This document shows positions 1 to 6,897 of a DNA stretch of 64,000 bases, in pieces. The stretch's first letter is position 1, and every line of letters begins with the position of its first letter. Source of the DNA: Bacillus timonensis (lineage in GTDB: Bacteria; Bacillota; Bacilli; Bacillales; Bacillaceae_L). The translations under genes and the position numbers were made by a program. The notes beneath the pieces were generated by a model. It saw nothing but the letters and a program-made list of their open reading frames with translations, did not search any database and was not told the DNA's origin. The stretch lies in assembly GCF_004799755.1 (NCBI RefSeq), contig NZ_SLUB01000011.1:1-64000 (forward strand), in the 5' to 3' direction.

Positions 1-19
1 AGATGTGTATAAGAGACAG
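1..19 (+). other. Nextera/Tn5 mosaic-end adapter
   Basis: The first 19 bases read AGATGTGTATAAGAGACAG, exactly the hyperactive Tn5 mosaic-end sequence used in Nextera libraries. It is not native DNA. It marks the true left end of the assembled contig and shows that adapter trimming was incomplete. The repeat array directly after it probably stopped the assembly here. Confidence 0.96.
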
Positions 20-337
20 CATTTATCGTTTTGCGGTTGAGTGGTATACCGATTATCCGGTTTGCGGTATACCATTTATCGTTTTACGGTTAGGTGATAT
101 ACCGATTATGCTGTTAGCGGTATATCATTTATCGTTTTGCGGTTGAGTGATATACCGATTATCCGGTTTGCGGTATATCATTTATCGTTTTGCGGTTGAG
201 TGATATACCGATTATCCGGTTTGCGGTATACCATTTATCGTTTTACGGTTAGGTGATATACCGATTATGCTGTTTGCGGTATATCATTTATCGTTTTGCG
301 GTTGAGTGATATACCGATTATCCCGAATGCAACGGTA
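20..337. repeat. six 53-bp tandem repeat units
   Basis: Units start at 20, 73, 126, 179, 232 and 285, exactly 53 bp apart, each beginning CATTTATCGTTTT. Two variants alternate as A-B-A-A-B-A. Type A carries GCGGTTGAGTG and ATCCGG; type B carries ACGGTTAGGTG and ATGCTG. Each unit junction holds an inverted repeat, CGGTATATCA against TGATATACCG, about 20 bases apart. The array decays after about 325; a degenerate seventh copy lies near 334-358. No spacers are present, so it is not a CRISPR, and the short frame across it looks non-coding. Function unknown. Confidence 0.95.
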
Positions 338-363
338 CATCATTTACCGTATTTGCAACATCA

Positions 364-392
364 TAAAAAAGCAGCTACCCAAAGATAGCCGC
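364..392 (-). terminator. terminator of catE
   Basis: On the minus strand an imperfect hairpin, GCGGCTA with TAGCTGC, is followed by a run of six T. It lies just past the catE stop codon. Confidence 0.7.
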
Positions 393-407
393 CTGATTCA
401 ATGTTAC

Positions 408-1259
408 CTATGCCACAACAAGTCTAATTTTATTATCAGAAGGATCTTTTGTAACAATGACTCCATCCTCATCTTGAACATATGCGCCGATTTGCTTTAA
501 GTTTCCGACGGTAGTTTGTAAGGAATCTTCGTTTGGCAATACAAGCGTGAACAACTTAATGCCAGCACTATTATCAGAAGGTGCAGGTGCTCCTACGCCA
601 TTCCATGTGTTTAGTCCAATGTGGTGATGGTAGCCACCTGTTGAAATGAATAATGCCATGCCGCCATAACGGCAAACAACATCAAATCCAAGCCCTTTTG
701 TATAGTATTCCTCGGTTTTTGTTAAATCAGATACATGCATGTGAATATGTCCCATTACGGTTCCTTCTGGAAGTCCAGTCCATTTTTCACCATTTGCAGC
801 AGCAAGTACACCTTGACCGTCCATTGGTTCTGTTACCATCTTCACTTCGCCATTCATCCATTCCCATTCAGTATCAGGACGGTCTCTGTAAATTTCAATG
901 CCATTTCCATCTGGATCATCTAAGTAGAGGGCTTCACTCACCGCATGATCAGATGCGCCAATTCGCACATTATTTTGGACCAAGTGATATAGTACCTTTC
1001 CTAAGTCCTCTCGTGTTGGTAAAAGCAATGCAAAATGGTAAAGCCCTGTTCGGCGTGGCTCTTTTGAAGTAACGTTCTCAGGCTGTTCTATGGATAATAA
1101 CGGCGTTTTGCCATCCGCTGTTAACAATACCTTTCTTTCGGACTGTTCTAATACTTTAAATCCAATGATATTTTGATAAAATGCTAACGACCGCTGTAGG
1201 TCAGTTACTTTTAGTTCTACAAGGCCAACAAATGTATATGGTGGGCGTTGATATTTCAT
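408..1259 (-). CDS. catE: catechol 2,3-dioxygenase CatE
   Basis: VOC-superfamily extradiol dioxygenase that opens the catechol ring using Fe(II), giving resistance to catechols and quinones. Two glyoxalase-like modules are visible, about residues 8-115 and 170-280. The second carries GHIHMHVSD and the GGYHHHIGLN segment, which supply metal-binding histidines. The 283-residue length fits B. subtilis CatE. The start is the ATG at 1259, eight or nine bases after GAGGAGG; an upstream in-frame ATG at 1277 has no such site. It is divergent from an HxlR-family gene, the same pairing logic as the B. subtilis catDE/CatR system. catD is not adjacent here. Confidence 0.88.
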   Translation of the reverse strand: MKYQRPPYTFVGLVELKVTDLQRSLAFYQNIIGFKVLEQSERKVLLTADGKTPLLSIEQPENVTSKEPRRTGLYHFALLLPTREDLGKVLYHLVQNNVRIGASDHAVSEALYLDDPDGNGIEIYRDRPDTEWEWMNGEVKMVTEPMDGQGVLAAANGEKWTGLPEGTVMGHIHMHVSDLTKTEEYYTKGLGFDVVCRYGGMALFISTGGYHHHIGLNTWNGVGAPAPSDNSAGIKLFTLVLPNEDSLQTTVGNLKQIGAYVQDEDGVIVTKDPSDNKIRLVVA

Positions 1260-1283
1260 TTTCGTGTGCCTCCTCAATTCAAT

Positions 1284-1335
1284 TAGTAACTTACTTTATG
1301 TAAGTAATTATATTTTTATAATTAAACTATGTCAA
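1284..1335 (-). promoter_or_regulatory. catE promoter and putative CatR operator
   Basis: On the minus strand TTGACA (1330-1335) and TATAAT (1307-1312) are 17 bp apart, a perfect SigA promoter. An inverted repeat, ACTTAC-5-GTAAGT (1289-1305), with weaker outer matches from 1284 to 1310, overlaps the -10 and start region, where a repressor would block transcription. It resembles operators of YodB/CatR-type HxlR regulators. A second loose GTAA...TTAC dyad (1336-1355) faces the divergent regulator gene, so autoregulation is possible. Confidence 0.75.
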
Positions 1336-1391
1336 GTAAGTTTATTATTTGTTACAATGCGCTATAATATATTCATAGGGGTGATGGAAAT

Positions 1392-1709
1392 ATGGATACA
1401 AATGTAATTTGTCCTAAATTCGAAAAAGCTATGAGTTTAATTGGGCAAAGGTGGACAGGACTTGTCATATACCAACTTCTCTCCGGTCCACAACGCTTTT
1501 GCACGATTGAATCTTCAATCGGAATCAGTGGAAGAGTCCTTTCAGAAAGACTTAAGGACCTAGAAAGTCAAGGTATCATAAAACGTCATGTATACCCAGA
1601 AACCCCTGTACGTATCGAATACTCCTTAACGGAAAAAGGGTTGGCCCTTAAACCTTTAATGGATGAAATCCAAAAATGGTCGCAGGACTGGGTAAAAATA
1701 GATTCATAA
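1392..1709 (+). CDS. catR: HxlR-family quinone-sensing repressor (CatR/YodB-like)
   Basis: A 105-residue winged-helix regulator of the HxlR/MarR type. The N-terminal MDTNVICPKFEKA places a cysteine at position 7, matching the redox-sensing cysteine of YodB and CatR, which is modified by quinones or diamide. The signature FCTIESSIG...GRVLSERLKDLE is clear. The ATG at 1392 follows GGGGTGATGG. A TATAAT lies at 1363-1368 with a poor -35 box. Divergent placement from catE and the shared operator region argue for CatR rather than YodB, but the two are close paralogues. Confidence 0.82.
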   Translation: MDTNVICPKFEKAMSLIGQRWTGLVIYQLLSGPQRFCTIESSIGISGRVLSERLKDLESQGIIKRHVYPETPVRIEYSLTEKGLALKPLMDEIQKWSQDWVKIDS

Positions 1710-1722
1710 ATCATCAAGTTTT

Positions 1723-1756
1723 AAGCAGATTGTGTTGGATGCAATCTGCTTTTTTT
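1723..1756 (+). terminator. terminator of catR
   Basis: AGCAGATTG (1724-1732) pairs with CAATCTGCT (1742-1750), followed by seven T. Confidence 0.9.
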
Positions 1757-1861
1757 CATAAGCCTCAGGTCTTATTTGGAAATATATCGGTAGTGCGTTA
1801 CATGAACACCGCTCACCATTTATGATAGGGATAGAATAAATAATAAAGGCAGGTTAAAAAA

Positions 1862-2716
1862 ATGAAGAAAATATTAATCATATTTTTCGTTCTTATTGGG
1901 GCTTATCTATTAATCACAAATCTATACCGTATTCCTGGGCTACCTTTTGGAGGAAATTTTGAAGACTCCGTTCAGGTTACCAATAAAATTGATGAGATTG
2001 AAATTGATATAACATCAATTAGCACGACTGTTATTCCCGAAAACCGGGATGACGTGAAAGCTGAATTGAAAGGAAAAGGCAAAGTTCATGTGTCAAAAAG
2101 TGGCGACACAATAGAGGTCACTTATGAACGTGGATTTCTCAACTTTGGGTGGTTTCCCTTCTTTAATAAATCAAACCTAACGGTGTATATCCCAGAAGAT
2201 TATGACCATGATCTAGCACTTAAAGTTGGGTCCGGCCATTTAGAATTCGATGGTGCTCCAATGGAGTTAAACGAGCTTTCTGCAGATGTCCATTCCGGAA
2301 ATATGAGATTGGAAAACCTTTCGGCTAAAAACTTTACACATAATGTTGCATCTGGAAACTCTAGAATTGAGAAGCTTACAACCAAAAACGGAGAAATCGA
2401 TGTTAGCTCTGGTAATGTTACTGTGGACAATTATACCGGGAAACTAGAAGCTGAAGTACACTCAGGGCGTTTAAAAGCAACAATTGCAAACCTCACAGAT
2501 TCAATTGATGCAAGCGTAAAATCAGGTCTACTTGATATTGACCTCCCAGATGATGCTGACTTTACTCTAAAAGGTAAAGCAAATAGCGGATACATTTCCA
2601 ATGATTTCTCTTTAGATGATTCGACACGGGATAAAGGGAATATTGAAGGAAAACACGGTGCGGGCACCCATGATGTTAATATTGAAGTAAATAGCGGTAA
2701 AGCATCAATCAGATAA
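1862..2716 (+). CDS. DUF4097 (LiaG-like) membrane-anchored protein
   Basis: This 284-residue protein has one N-terminal membrane segment (about residues 3-22) and a long repetitive beta-strand region with recurring motifs such as VHSGNMRLENLS, VASGNSRIEKLT and VSSGNVTVDNYTG. That pattern is typical of the DUF4097 putative adhesin family, a beta-helix seen in B. subtilis LiaG and YvlB. It is probably displayed outside the membrane. LiaG belongs to an envelope-stress operon in B. subtilis, but no liaFSR genes are nearby and this gene stands alone between two terminators. Exact function is unknown. Confidence 0.7.
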   Translation: MKKILIIFFVLIGAYLLITNLYRIPGLPFGGNFEDSVQVTNKIDEIEIDITSISTTVIPENRDDVKAELKGKGKVHVSKSGDTIEVTYERGFLNFGWFPFFNKSNLTVYIPEDYDHDLALKVGSGHLEFDGAPMELNELSADVHSGNMRLENLSAKNFTHNVASGNSRIEKLTTKNGEIDVSSGNVTVDNYTGKLEAEVHSGRLKATIANLTDSIDASVKSGLLDIDLPDDADFTLKGKANSGYISNDFSLDDSTRDKGNIEGKHGAGTHDVNIEVNSGKASIR

Positions 2717-2723
2717 TGAAAAA

Positions 2724-2750
2724 AAGCGCTCGAACTTCGAGCGCTTTTTA
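2724..2750. terminator. bidirectional terminator
   Basis: A strong hairpin built on AAGCGCTCGA and TCGAGCGCTT has A on the left and T on the right. It can end both the DUF4097 gene and the convergent deacetylase gene. Confidence 0.92.
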
Positions 2751-2767
2751 CTGCTTCTTCCCTATAC

Positions 2768-3655
2768 TCACTGATATGCTGGAATTCCTAACATCGTTTC
2801 TAAATCCACGATTTCAAAGCCCCGTTCCTGCAATTTTTCAATGATACCTGGCAATGCTTCGTATGTATCGTATTCATCGGAATCCGTATGCATGAGGATG
2901 ATGTCGCCATTACGTATGTTAGCATCAACATTGGAATAAATTACATCTGGACTTTTTTGTGCCCAATCGAGTGAATCTATCGACCAAAGAATAATGGAAT
3001 ACTTATTTTCTTTTGCCACGCCAGCAACTAATTCATTCGTTGACCCATAAGGTGTCCTAATAAATGCAGGCTCTTTGCCAATGATTGACTCAATCACATT
3101 TCCCGCCCGCTCTATTTCGTTCTGAATTTCTGCTTCTCCCAGCTGATCCAGTTGGATATGATTGTAGCTATGACTTAGCACGAGATGTCCTTTTTCATAG
3201 GCTTCTTTTACAACCTCTGGATGCTTCTCCACTTCGCTTCCCAAAAAGAAAAAATTCCCCTTAACCCCATATTTGTCTAAAACTCCAATCACTGCCGAAG
3301 TCACCGTGCTATCAGGTCCATCATCAAAGGTTAAGGCTACCTGTTTTTTATTCGGACCATTGATAAATAAACGATCCTGAGTTTTGGAGAATTCAATGAT
3401 CTCATCCCGCCATTTTTGCATAGACGCTACAGTCTTTTTTTCTAGAAATGAAGATTCCCCCATGATTTCAAGTAGGTATTCATTCTTCCATGAAAAATCT
3501 GCAGGAAATCTCGCTTCAGGAATAGTATTTTCCTTCAGCACCATATTGTGGTTCCCTTGGGCTACTCCCCCAACCTCTTTCACTTCCTTTGACTCGCAGG
3601 AAGATAACAAACTTACCGAGCATATGATAAAAAATATAATCACCTTTTGGACCAT
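2768..3655 (-). CDS. polysaccharide deacetylase lipoprotein (NodB domain)
   Basis: A 295-residue lipoprotein. The signal peptide ends in the lipobox LLSSC with Cys20. The NodB homology domain begins near residue 104: LTFDDGPD (catalytic Asp111 and metal Asp112), HSYNH (metal His162 and His166), RTPYG, the DSLDW segment and LMHTD. All catalytic motifs are present, so it should be an active N- or O-deacetylase acting on cell-wall or surface polysaccharide outside the membrane. The ATG at 3655 follows AAAGGGGGAAC. The N-terminal 85 residues between anchor and catalytic domain are not recognised. The substrate cannot be told from sequence. Confidence 0.85.
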   Translation of the reverse strand: MVQKVIIFFIICSVSLLSSCESKEVKEVGGVAQGNHNMVLKENTIPEARFPADFSWKNEYLLEIMGESSFLEKKTVASMQKWRDEIIEFSKTQDRLFINGPNKKQVALTFDDGPDSTVTSAVIGVLDKYGVKGNFFFLGSEVEKHPEVVKEAYEKGHLVLSHSYNHIQLDQLGEAEIQNEIERAGNVIESIIGKEPAFIRTPYGSTNELVAGVAKENKYSIILWSIDSLDWAQKSPDVIYSNVDANIRNGDIILMHTDSDEYDTYEALPGIIEKLQERGFEIVDLETMLGIPAYQ

Positions 3656-3721
3656 GAAATCGTTCCCCCTTTACTTCATTCTAAACACAGGACATAATTA
3701 TTGAAAGATATAAAAAATGTA

Positions 3722-3750
3722 CTGACAAAATTTTCAACCTATTTTATTAT
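3722..3750 (+). promoter_or_regulatory. SigA-type promoter of the phosphoesterase gene
   Basis: CTGACA (3722-3727) and TATTAT (3745-3750) are separated by 17 bp, about 30 bases before the gene start. Confidence 0.6.
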
Positions 3751-3782
3751 TAGTAAAACACTATAACGAGGAGGTTCTTTTG

Positions 3783-4532
3783 ATGAGTATTGCACTCATT
3801 TCCGATATTCATGGAAATATGACTGCACTTGAAACTGTACTAGAACATATTAAAGCACGTGGGATCGAGACGGTTCTCTGTCTTGGTGACCTTGTTGGAA
3901 AAGGACCAAACTCAGCTTTAGTGGTTGACCGGATACAAGAGGTGTGTGAGGTTGTGCTTTTGGGCAATTGGGATGACTTTATTCAGAATGAACATCCTGA
4001 TGAGGGTATCACATGGCATCGAAATCAACTTGGAGATGAACGCCTCTCATACTTAGGAACACTTCCCTTTCATTATGATTTTTATATGAGTGGTAAATAT
4101 ATTCGGCTGTACCACGCCTCAGCCAAAAGTGTCCACCACCGTGTTGTCCCCATGATTCATTCTGATGATGAAAAAAGAGCCATGTTTGAGTACTCTGAAT
4201 GGATTTCACCTTTAGAGAACAGAACACCTGACATAATCGGATTTGGAGATATACACGCTGCCTTAATTGAACCAATGGATACAGAACAGACCCTATTAAA
4301 TGTCGGAAGTGTTGGCAACCCACTTGATACAACACAAGCAACCTTTGCCATTTTACATGGAAAGTACCACTCAAAAGAAGTGGCCCCCTTCTCCATCGAA
4401 ATTGTTCGGCTTCCATATGATGTTGAAAAAGAATTAACGATTGCAGCCAATATGGGGCTACCCTATTTTGACAAATATGCAGCGGAGCTTCGTGAAGCCG
4501 TTTACCGTGGTGCTCCAAACAGGGAAAAATAA
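3783..4532 (+). CDS. calcineurin-like metallophosphoesterase
   Basis: A 249-residue protein with the metallophosphoesterase signature: SDIHGN near the N-terminus, GDLVGKGP, GNWDD in place of the usual GNHD, HAS near residue 111 and GDIH near residue 155. It belongs to the small YfcE/diadenosine-type branch, likely hydrolysing a phosphodiester or phosphomonoester with a dimetal centre. The ATG at 3783 follows GAGGAGG by a normal distance; a TTG immediately before it is in frame but less likely. It is monocistronic. The Trp in place of His in the third motif is seen in this branch. The substrate is unknown. Confidence 0.82.
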   Translation: MSIALISDIHGNMTALETVLEHIKARGIETVLCLGDLVGKGPNSALVVDRIQEVCEVVLLGNWDDFIQNEHPDEGITWHRNQLGDERLSYLGTLPFHYDFYMSGKYIRLYHASAKSVHHRVVPMIHSDDEKRAMFEYSEWISPLENRTPDIIGFGDIHAALIEPMDTEQTLLNVGSVGNPLDTTQATFAILHGKYHSKEVAPFSIEIVRLPYDVEKELTIAANMGLPYFDKYAAELREAVYRGAPNREK

Positions 4533-4677
4533 CTAGTTCTTGAAACTTGCACAAGATCTAAGAATCAATGTAAAATAATAAAATAAACGAATTTTCATAC
4601 GTATAGTTTTCATAAAATGTGTATATAATGTTTTTTATTTGAGCCTCTATAATTACAATCCTGAGAGGAGAATTGCC

Positions 4678-4845
4678 TTGACTGCCAATAACGAACCTAA
4701 AAAAGAGATCACGGTTAATTCAACTGTACAGTTAAAAGGAATCGTAAAAGCCATTTTTAATGATTCCATACATGTACAAATTGGAGGTAAAATCATTACA
4801 CTTCCCGCTTCAAACCTTTTAAAACAAAATAAACCATTAACCTAA
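4678..4845 (+). CDS. small basic protein of unknown function
   Basis: A likely 55-residue protein starting at the TTG at 4678, seven bases after GAGAGGAG. A frame extending back to 4639 has no ribosome site. The sequence holds an alternating-strand stretch, STVQLKGIVKAIFNDSIHV then GGKIITLPASNLL, which suggests a small beta-barrel of KOW or SH3 type. It is followed by a clear terminator. I do not recognise the family. A TATAAT (4624-4629) upstream could be its -10 box. Confidence 0.6.
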   Translation: MTANNEPKKEITVNSTVQLKGIVKAIFNDSIHVQIGGKIITLPASNLLKQNKPLT

Positions 4846-4852
4846 GAAGAGA

Positions 4853-4884
4853 AAACACCGTCCGGAATTTGAACGGTGTTTTTT
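4853..4884. terminator. terminator between convergent genes
   Basis: AAACACCGT (4853-4861) pairs with ACGGTGTTT (4873-4881), followed by T on the plus strand and preceded by A. It can serve both the small-protein gene and the SAM hydrolase gene. Confidence 0.85.
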
Positions 4885-4887
4885 ATT

Positions 4888-5730
4888 TCACCGGATTTTC
4901 CGTATTTTTATTTTCCATTCAGCTCCTGTTCCAATTTTATATTTATTAGCAATGGACTCCTGATTAAGAGCAACCGCAATTTTATCTAATGAGTTTATAT
5001 ACAAAATGGGTTCGCCAAGCCCACTATCAGCAAAGGATCGTCCATATTTCATCGTACTCTTATATACATTACTTCCATCATACTCAATCATCACTTCAAT
5101 GCCATCACCATACTCATTTCCAAGCTGATTAAAAAGTGTCCTGTCGATGTTAGTCCAAAGGTTACCGAACCGAACATCTAAGACATCAATATTCCCAAAC
5201 ACCGTTTCATTATCAATGCTCGCTTCAGATATGGGCAATTGGACTAATGATTCAACCGGAACAAGGGGTCCAACTTCTTCGTAAGAAATCACACCGGATG
5301 CAAGCCTTGCCCCCGTATAAACATAAACATCTCTTCCATGGAATGTATAGGATTCTCCTGAAAACGGTAAACGATTAATGCTTTCATCAATAATCCTCAC
5401 CTCTTTAATACCTAGTTTTTTCAGAATATGCGTAACCGTACCATTGTCCGGTGTTACAATGTATTGATTTGTTTCAGTCTTTACCACAATGCTACGTCGG
5501 TCAGAACCAACACCCGGGTCAACAACCGAAACAAAAACAGTGCCTTCTGGCCAATAGAAAATTGTCTGATATAAGCGGTAAGATGCTTCCCATATATTAA
5601 ATTTTGGTATATCGTGAGTTAGGTCAAAAATTCGAAGTGTTGGGTCCACTGAAATTGCTACACCATACATTGCACTTACAGCACCATCACTTAATCCAAA
5701 ATCAGTTTGTACTACTAGATGATTTTTCAT
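4888..5730 (-). CDS. S-adenosyl-L-methionine hydrolase (adenosine-forming), DUF62
   Basis: A 280-residue member of the DUF62/SAM hydroxide adenosyltransferase family, which converts SAM and water into adenosine and L-methionine. Family landmarks are QTDFGLSDGAVSAMYGV at the N-terminus, DLTHDIPKF, VVDPGVG near residue 77, TPDNGTVT and FHGRDVYVY (FHGRD motif). The start is the ATG at 5730, nine bases after GGAGGGA; the GTG just before it at 5733 is also possible. It is a single-gene unit behind a T-box leader. If that leader reads tRNA-Met, as its bases suggest, SAM would be broken down to recover methionine when charged tRNA-Met is short. Confidence 0.85.
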   Translation of the reverse strand: MKNHLVVQTDFGLSDGAVSAMYGVAISVDPTLRIFDLTHDIPKFNIWEASYRLYQTIFYWPEGTVFVSVVDPGVGSDRRSIVVKTETNQYIVTPDNGTVTHILKKLGIKEVRIIDESINRLPFSGESYTFHGRDVYVYTGARLASGVISYEEVGPLVPVESLVQLPISEASIDNETVFGNIDVLDVRFGNLWTNIDRTLFNQLGNEYGDGIEVMIEYDGSNVYKSTMKYGRSFADSGLGEPILYINSLDKIAVALNQESIANKYKIGTGAEWKIKIRKIR

Positions 5731-5785
5731 CACAATAAATCCCTCCATTTTGTCTGTAATCTAACGGGCAAACCCGTTTTTGGGG

Positions 5786-6102
5786 TATAAAAAAACCACG
5801 TCCTTATCAAATACGATAAGGACGTGGTTGAATTCACGTGGTACCACCTTAATTCACTGTTTGCTCACACAAACAGTCTCTGCAAGTACGCAGGTCTATA
5901 CTTAGCCTGTATACTGTGGTATTGATAACGAGTACCAAATCTCGTCGGAACCTACTCATAACAGTTGTTACTTTCAGCACGAAACTCAGAGGCCATTGTT
6001 CAGATTCGTATTTTTGCTTCTTTTCAGCTAACGAAGCTCTCTGTGTAAAATAGCTAAATCCTACTTTTTCTCTTCATCGTCTTTACGTAAGGTTATTATT
6101 AA
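5786..6102 (-). promoter_or_regulatory. T-box riboswitch, probably Met-specific
   Basis: The minus strand carries the T-box core AAGGTGGTACCACG (5837-5850) followed by a strong terminator whose arms are AACCACGTCCTTATC (5794-5808) and its complement (5815-5829), then a T run. Stem I features are present: AGTAGG, AGAGAGC, and the specifier-loop segment GAACAATGGCC near 5991-6001. AUG lies at 5994-5996 in that loop; AAU is the other reading. The antiterminator bulge UGGU pairs with a tRNA whose discriminator is A, which fits tRNA-Met and argues against tRNA-Asn (G). It precedes the SAM hydrolase gene. Confidence 0.93.
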
Positions 6103-6108
6103 TTAGTT

Positions 6109-6137
6109 ATTATATCCAGGTTCATCTTATATTGCAA
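6109..6137 (-). promoter_or_regulatory. promoter of the T-box transcript
   Basis: On the minus strand TTGCAA (6132-6137) and TATAAT (6109-6114) are 17 bp apart, placing the start of the leader near 6102. Confidence 0.75.
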
Positions 6138-6216
6138 TTAAGATTTTCTAAAAATTCAATCGGGTTATTTTTCCCCTAATGCCTGTAAAGTACCCGGCCA
6201 CCATGACCAATCCTCT

Positions 6217-6792
6217 TTAAAAATCTTTTTCTGAAGTTGTCGGTAGTTTACTATGCTTTTGGCGATTGAAGCCTTTTATTTTTGACACCACACTATACAC
6301 AAGTAATGCGGCGAATATGGCTAGGATTGCACCAACTAAAATATCTCCAGGATAATGCACACCCACCCAAATACGAGCAAAACCTACTAAGCATGCAAGC
6401 ACCATCCAAAGATACCTGCCTGGTTTCTTAAACAAGAAAAAGGAAAAACAGACCGCAAAAAAGATCATCGTGTGATCACTTGGAAAGGAATTATTGACTG
6501 CTTTTTCAACCAATTGATTTACATTTGGCAGTTCCGCAAATGGTTGGTTATTGGAATGAACCATTCCTGCCACCCTTCCAAGAAGCACCGCTATCCCAAC
6601 TGAAAGGAGGCTACTCATCACCATGATACGGTTTTGCTCTCCCTTTTTAAATAAATAGAAAATCACCACAAAGATTAGGAAATACAAGGCATAACTGCCT
6701 ATCATAATCATTGGAACATCTAAGAATGGTAATTTCTTGCCTAACCCATTAATTTGATAAAATATATCTTTATTGACATCCATTATATTCAA
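6217..6792 (-). CDS. PAP2 phosphatase, BcrC-like undecaprenyl diphosphatase
   Basis: A 191-residue membrane protein with about five hydrophobic segments and the PAP2 signature: SFPSDHT (residues 102-108) and RIWVGVHYPGD (140-150), the catalytic serine/histidine loops. It should dephosphorylate undecaprenyl diphosphate outside the membrane, recycling the lipid carrier for wall synthesis, as BcrC (YwoA) does. In the first motif the usual R-P reads Q-P (SNNQPF, Gln83). The start is probably the TTG at 6792, five bases after GGGGAG; the ATG at 6783 would be 14 bases away. Monocistronic. Confidence 0.78.
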   Translation of the reverse strand: MNIMDVNKDIFYQINGLGKKLPFLDVPMIMIGSYALYFLIFVVIFYLFKKGEQNRIMVMSSLLSVGIAVLLGRVAGMVHSNNQPFAELPNVNQLVEKAVNNSFPSDHTMIFFAVCFSFFLFKKPGRYLWMVLACLVGFARIWVGVHYPGDILVGAILAIFAALLVYSVVSKIKGFNRQKHSKLPTTSEKDF

Positions 6793-6841
6793 GATAACTC
6801 CCCTTTAATAAAGACTATGATTTTATTTTTAAACACAAAAA

Positions 6842-6891
6842 ATCGATGTAGCATACTTACCATTACAATTTTGTAAGCCACATCGAATGTT
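6842..6891 (-). terminator. terminator of the cardiolipin synthase gene
   Basis: On the minus strand TCGATGTGGCTTAC pairs imperfectly with GTAAGTATGCTACATCGA, followed by six T. Confidence 0.8.
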
Positions 6892-6897
6892 TGTCAA

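Noticed and set aside
20-337. CRISPR array
   Set aside because: The repeats are contiguous at a fixed 53-bp step with no unique spacers, and no cas genes are present.
306-500. 64-codon open frame on the plus strand
   Set aside because: It starts within the repeat array, has no ribosome site and runs into catE on the other strand.
4009-4554. 181-codon frame opposite the phosphoesterase gene
   Set aside because: Low-complexity shadow; the plus-strand gene has full motifs.
5994-5998. Asparagine specificity for the T-box (AAU)
   Set aside because: The antiterminator UGGU fits a tRNA ending in A; bacterial tRNA-Asn has G there. The gene also fits methionine. Kept only as an alternative.
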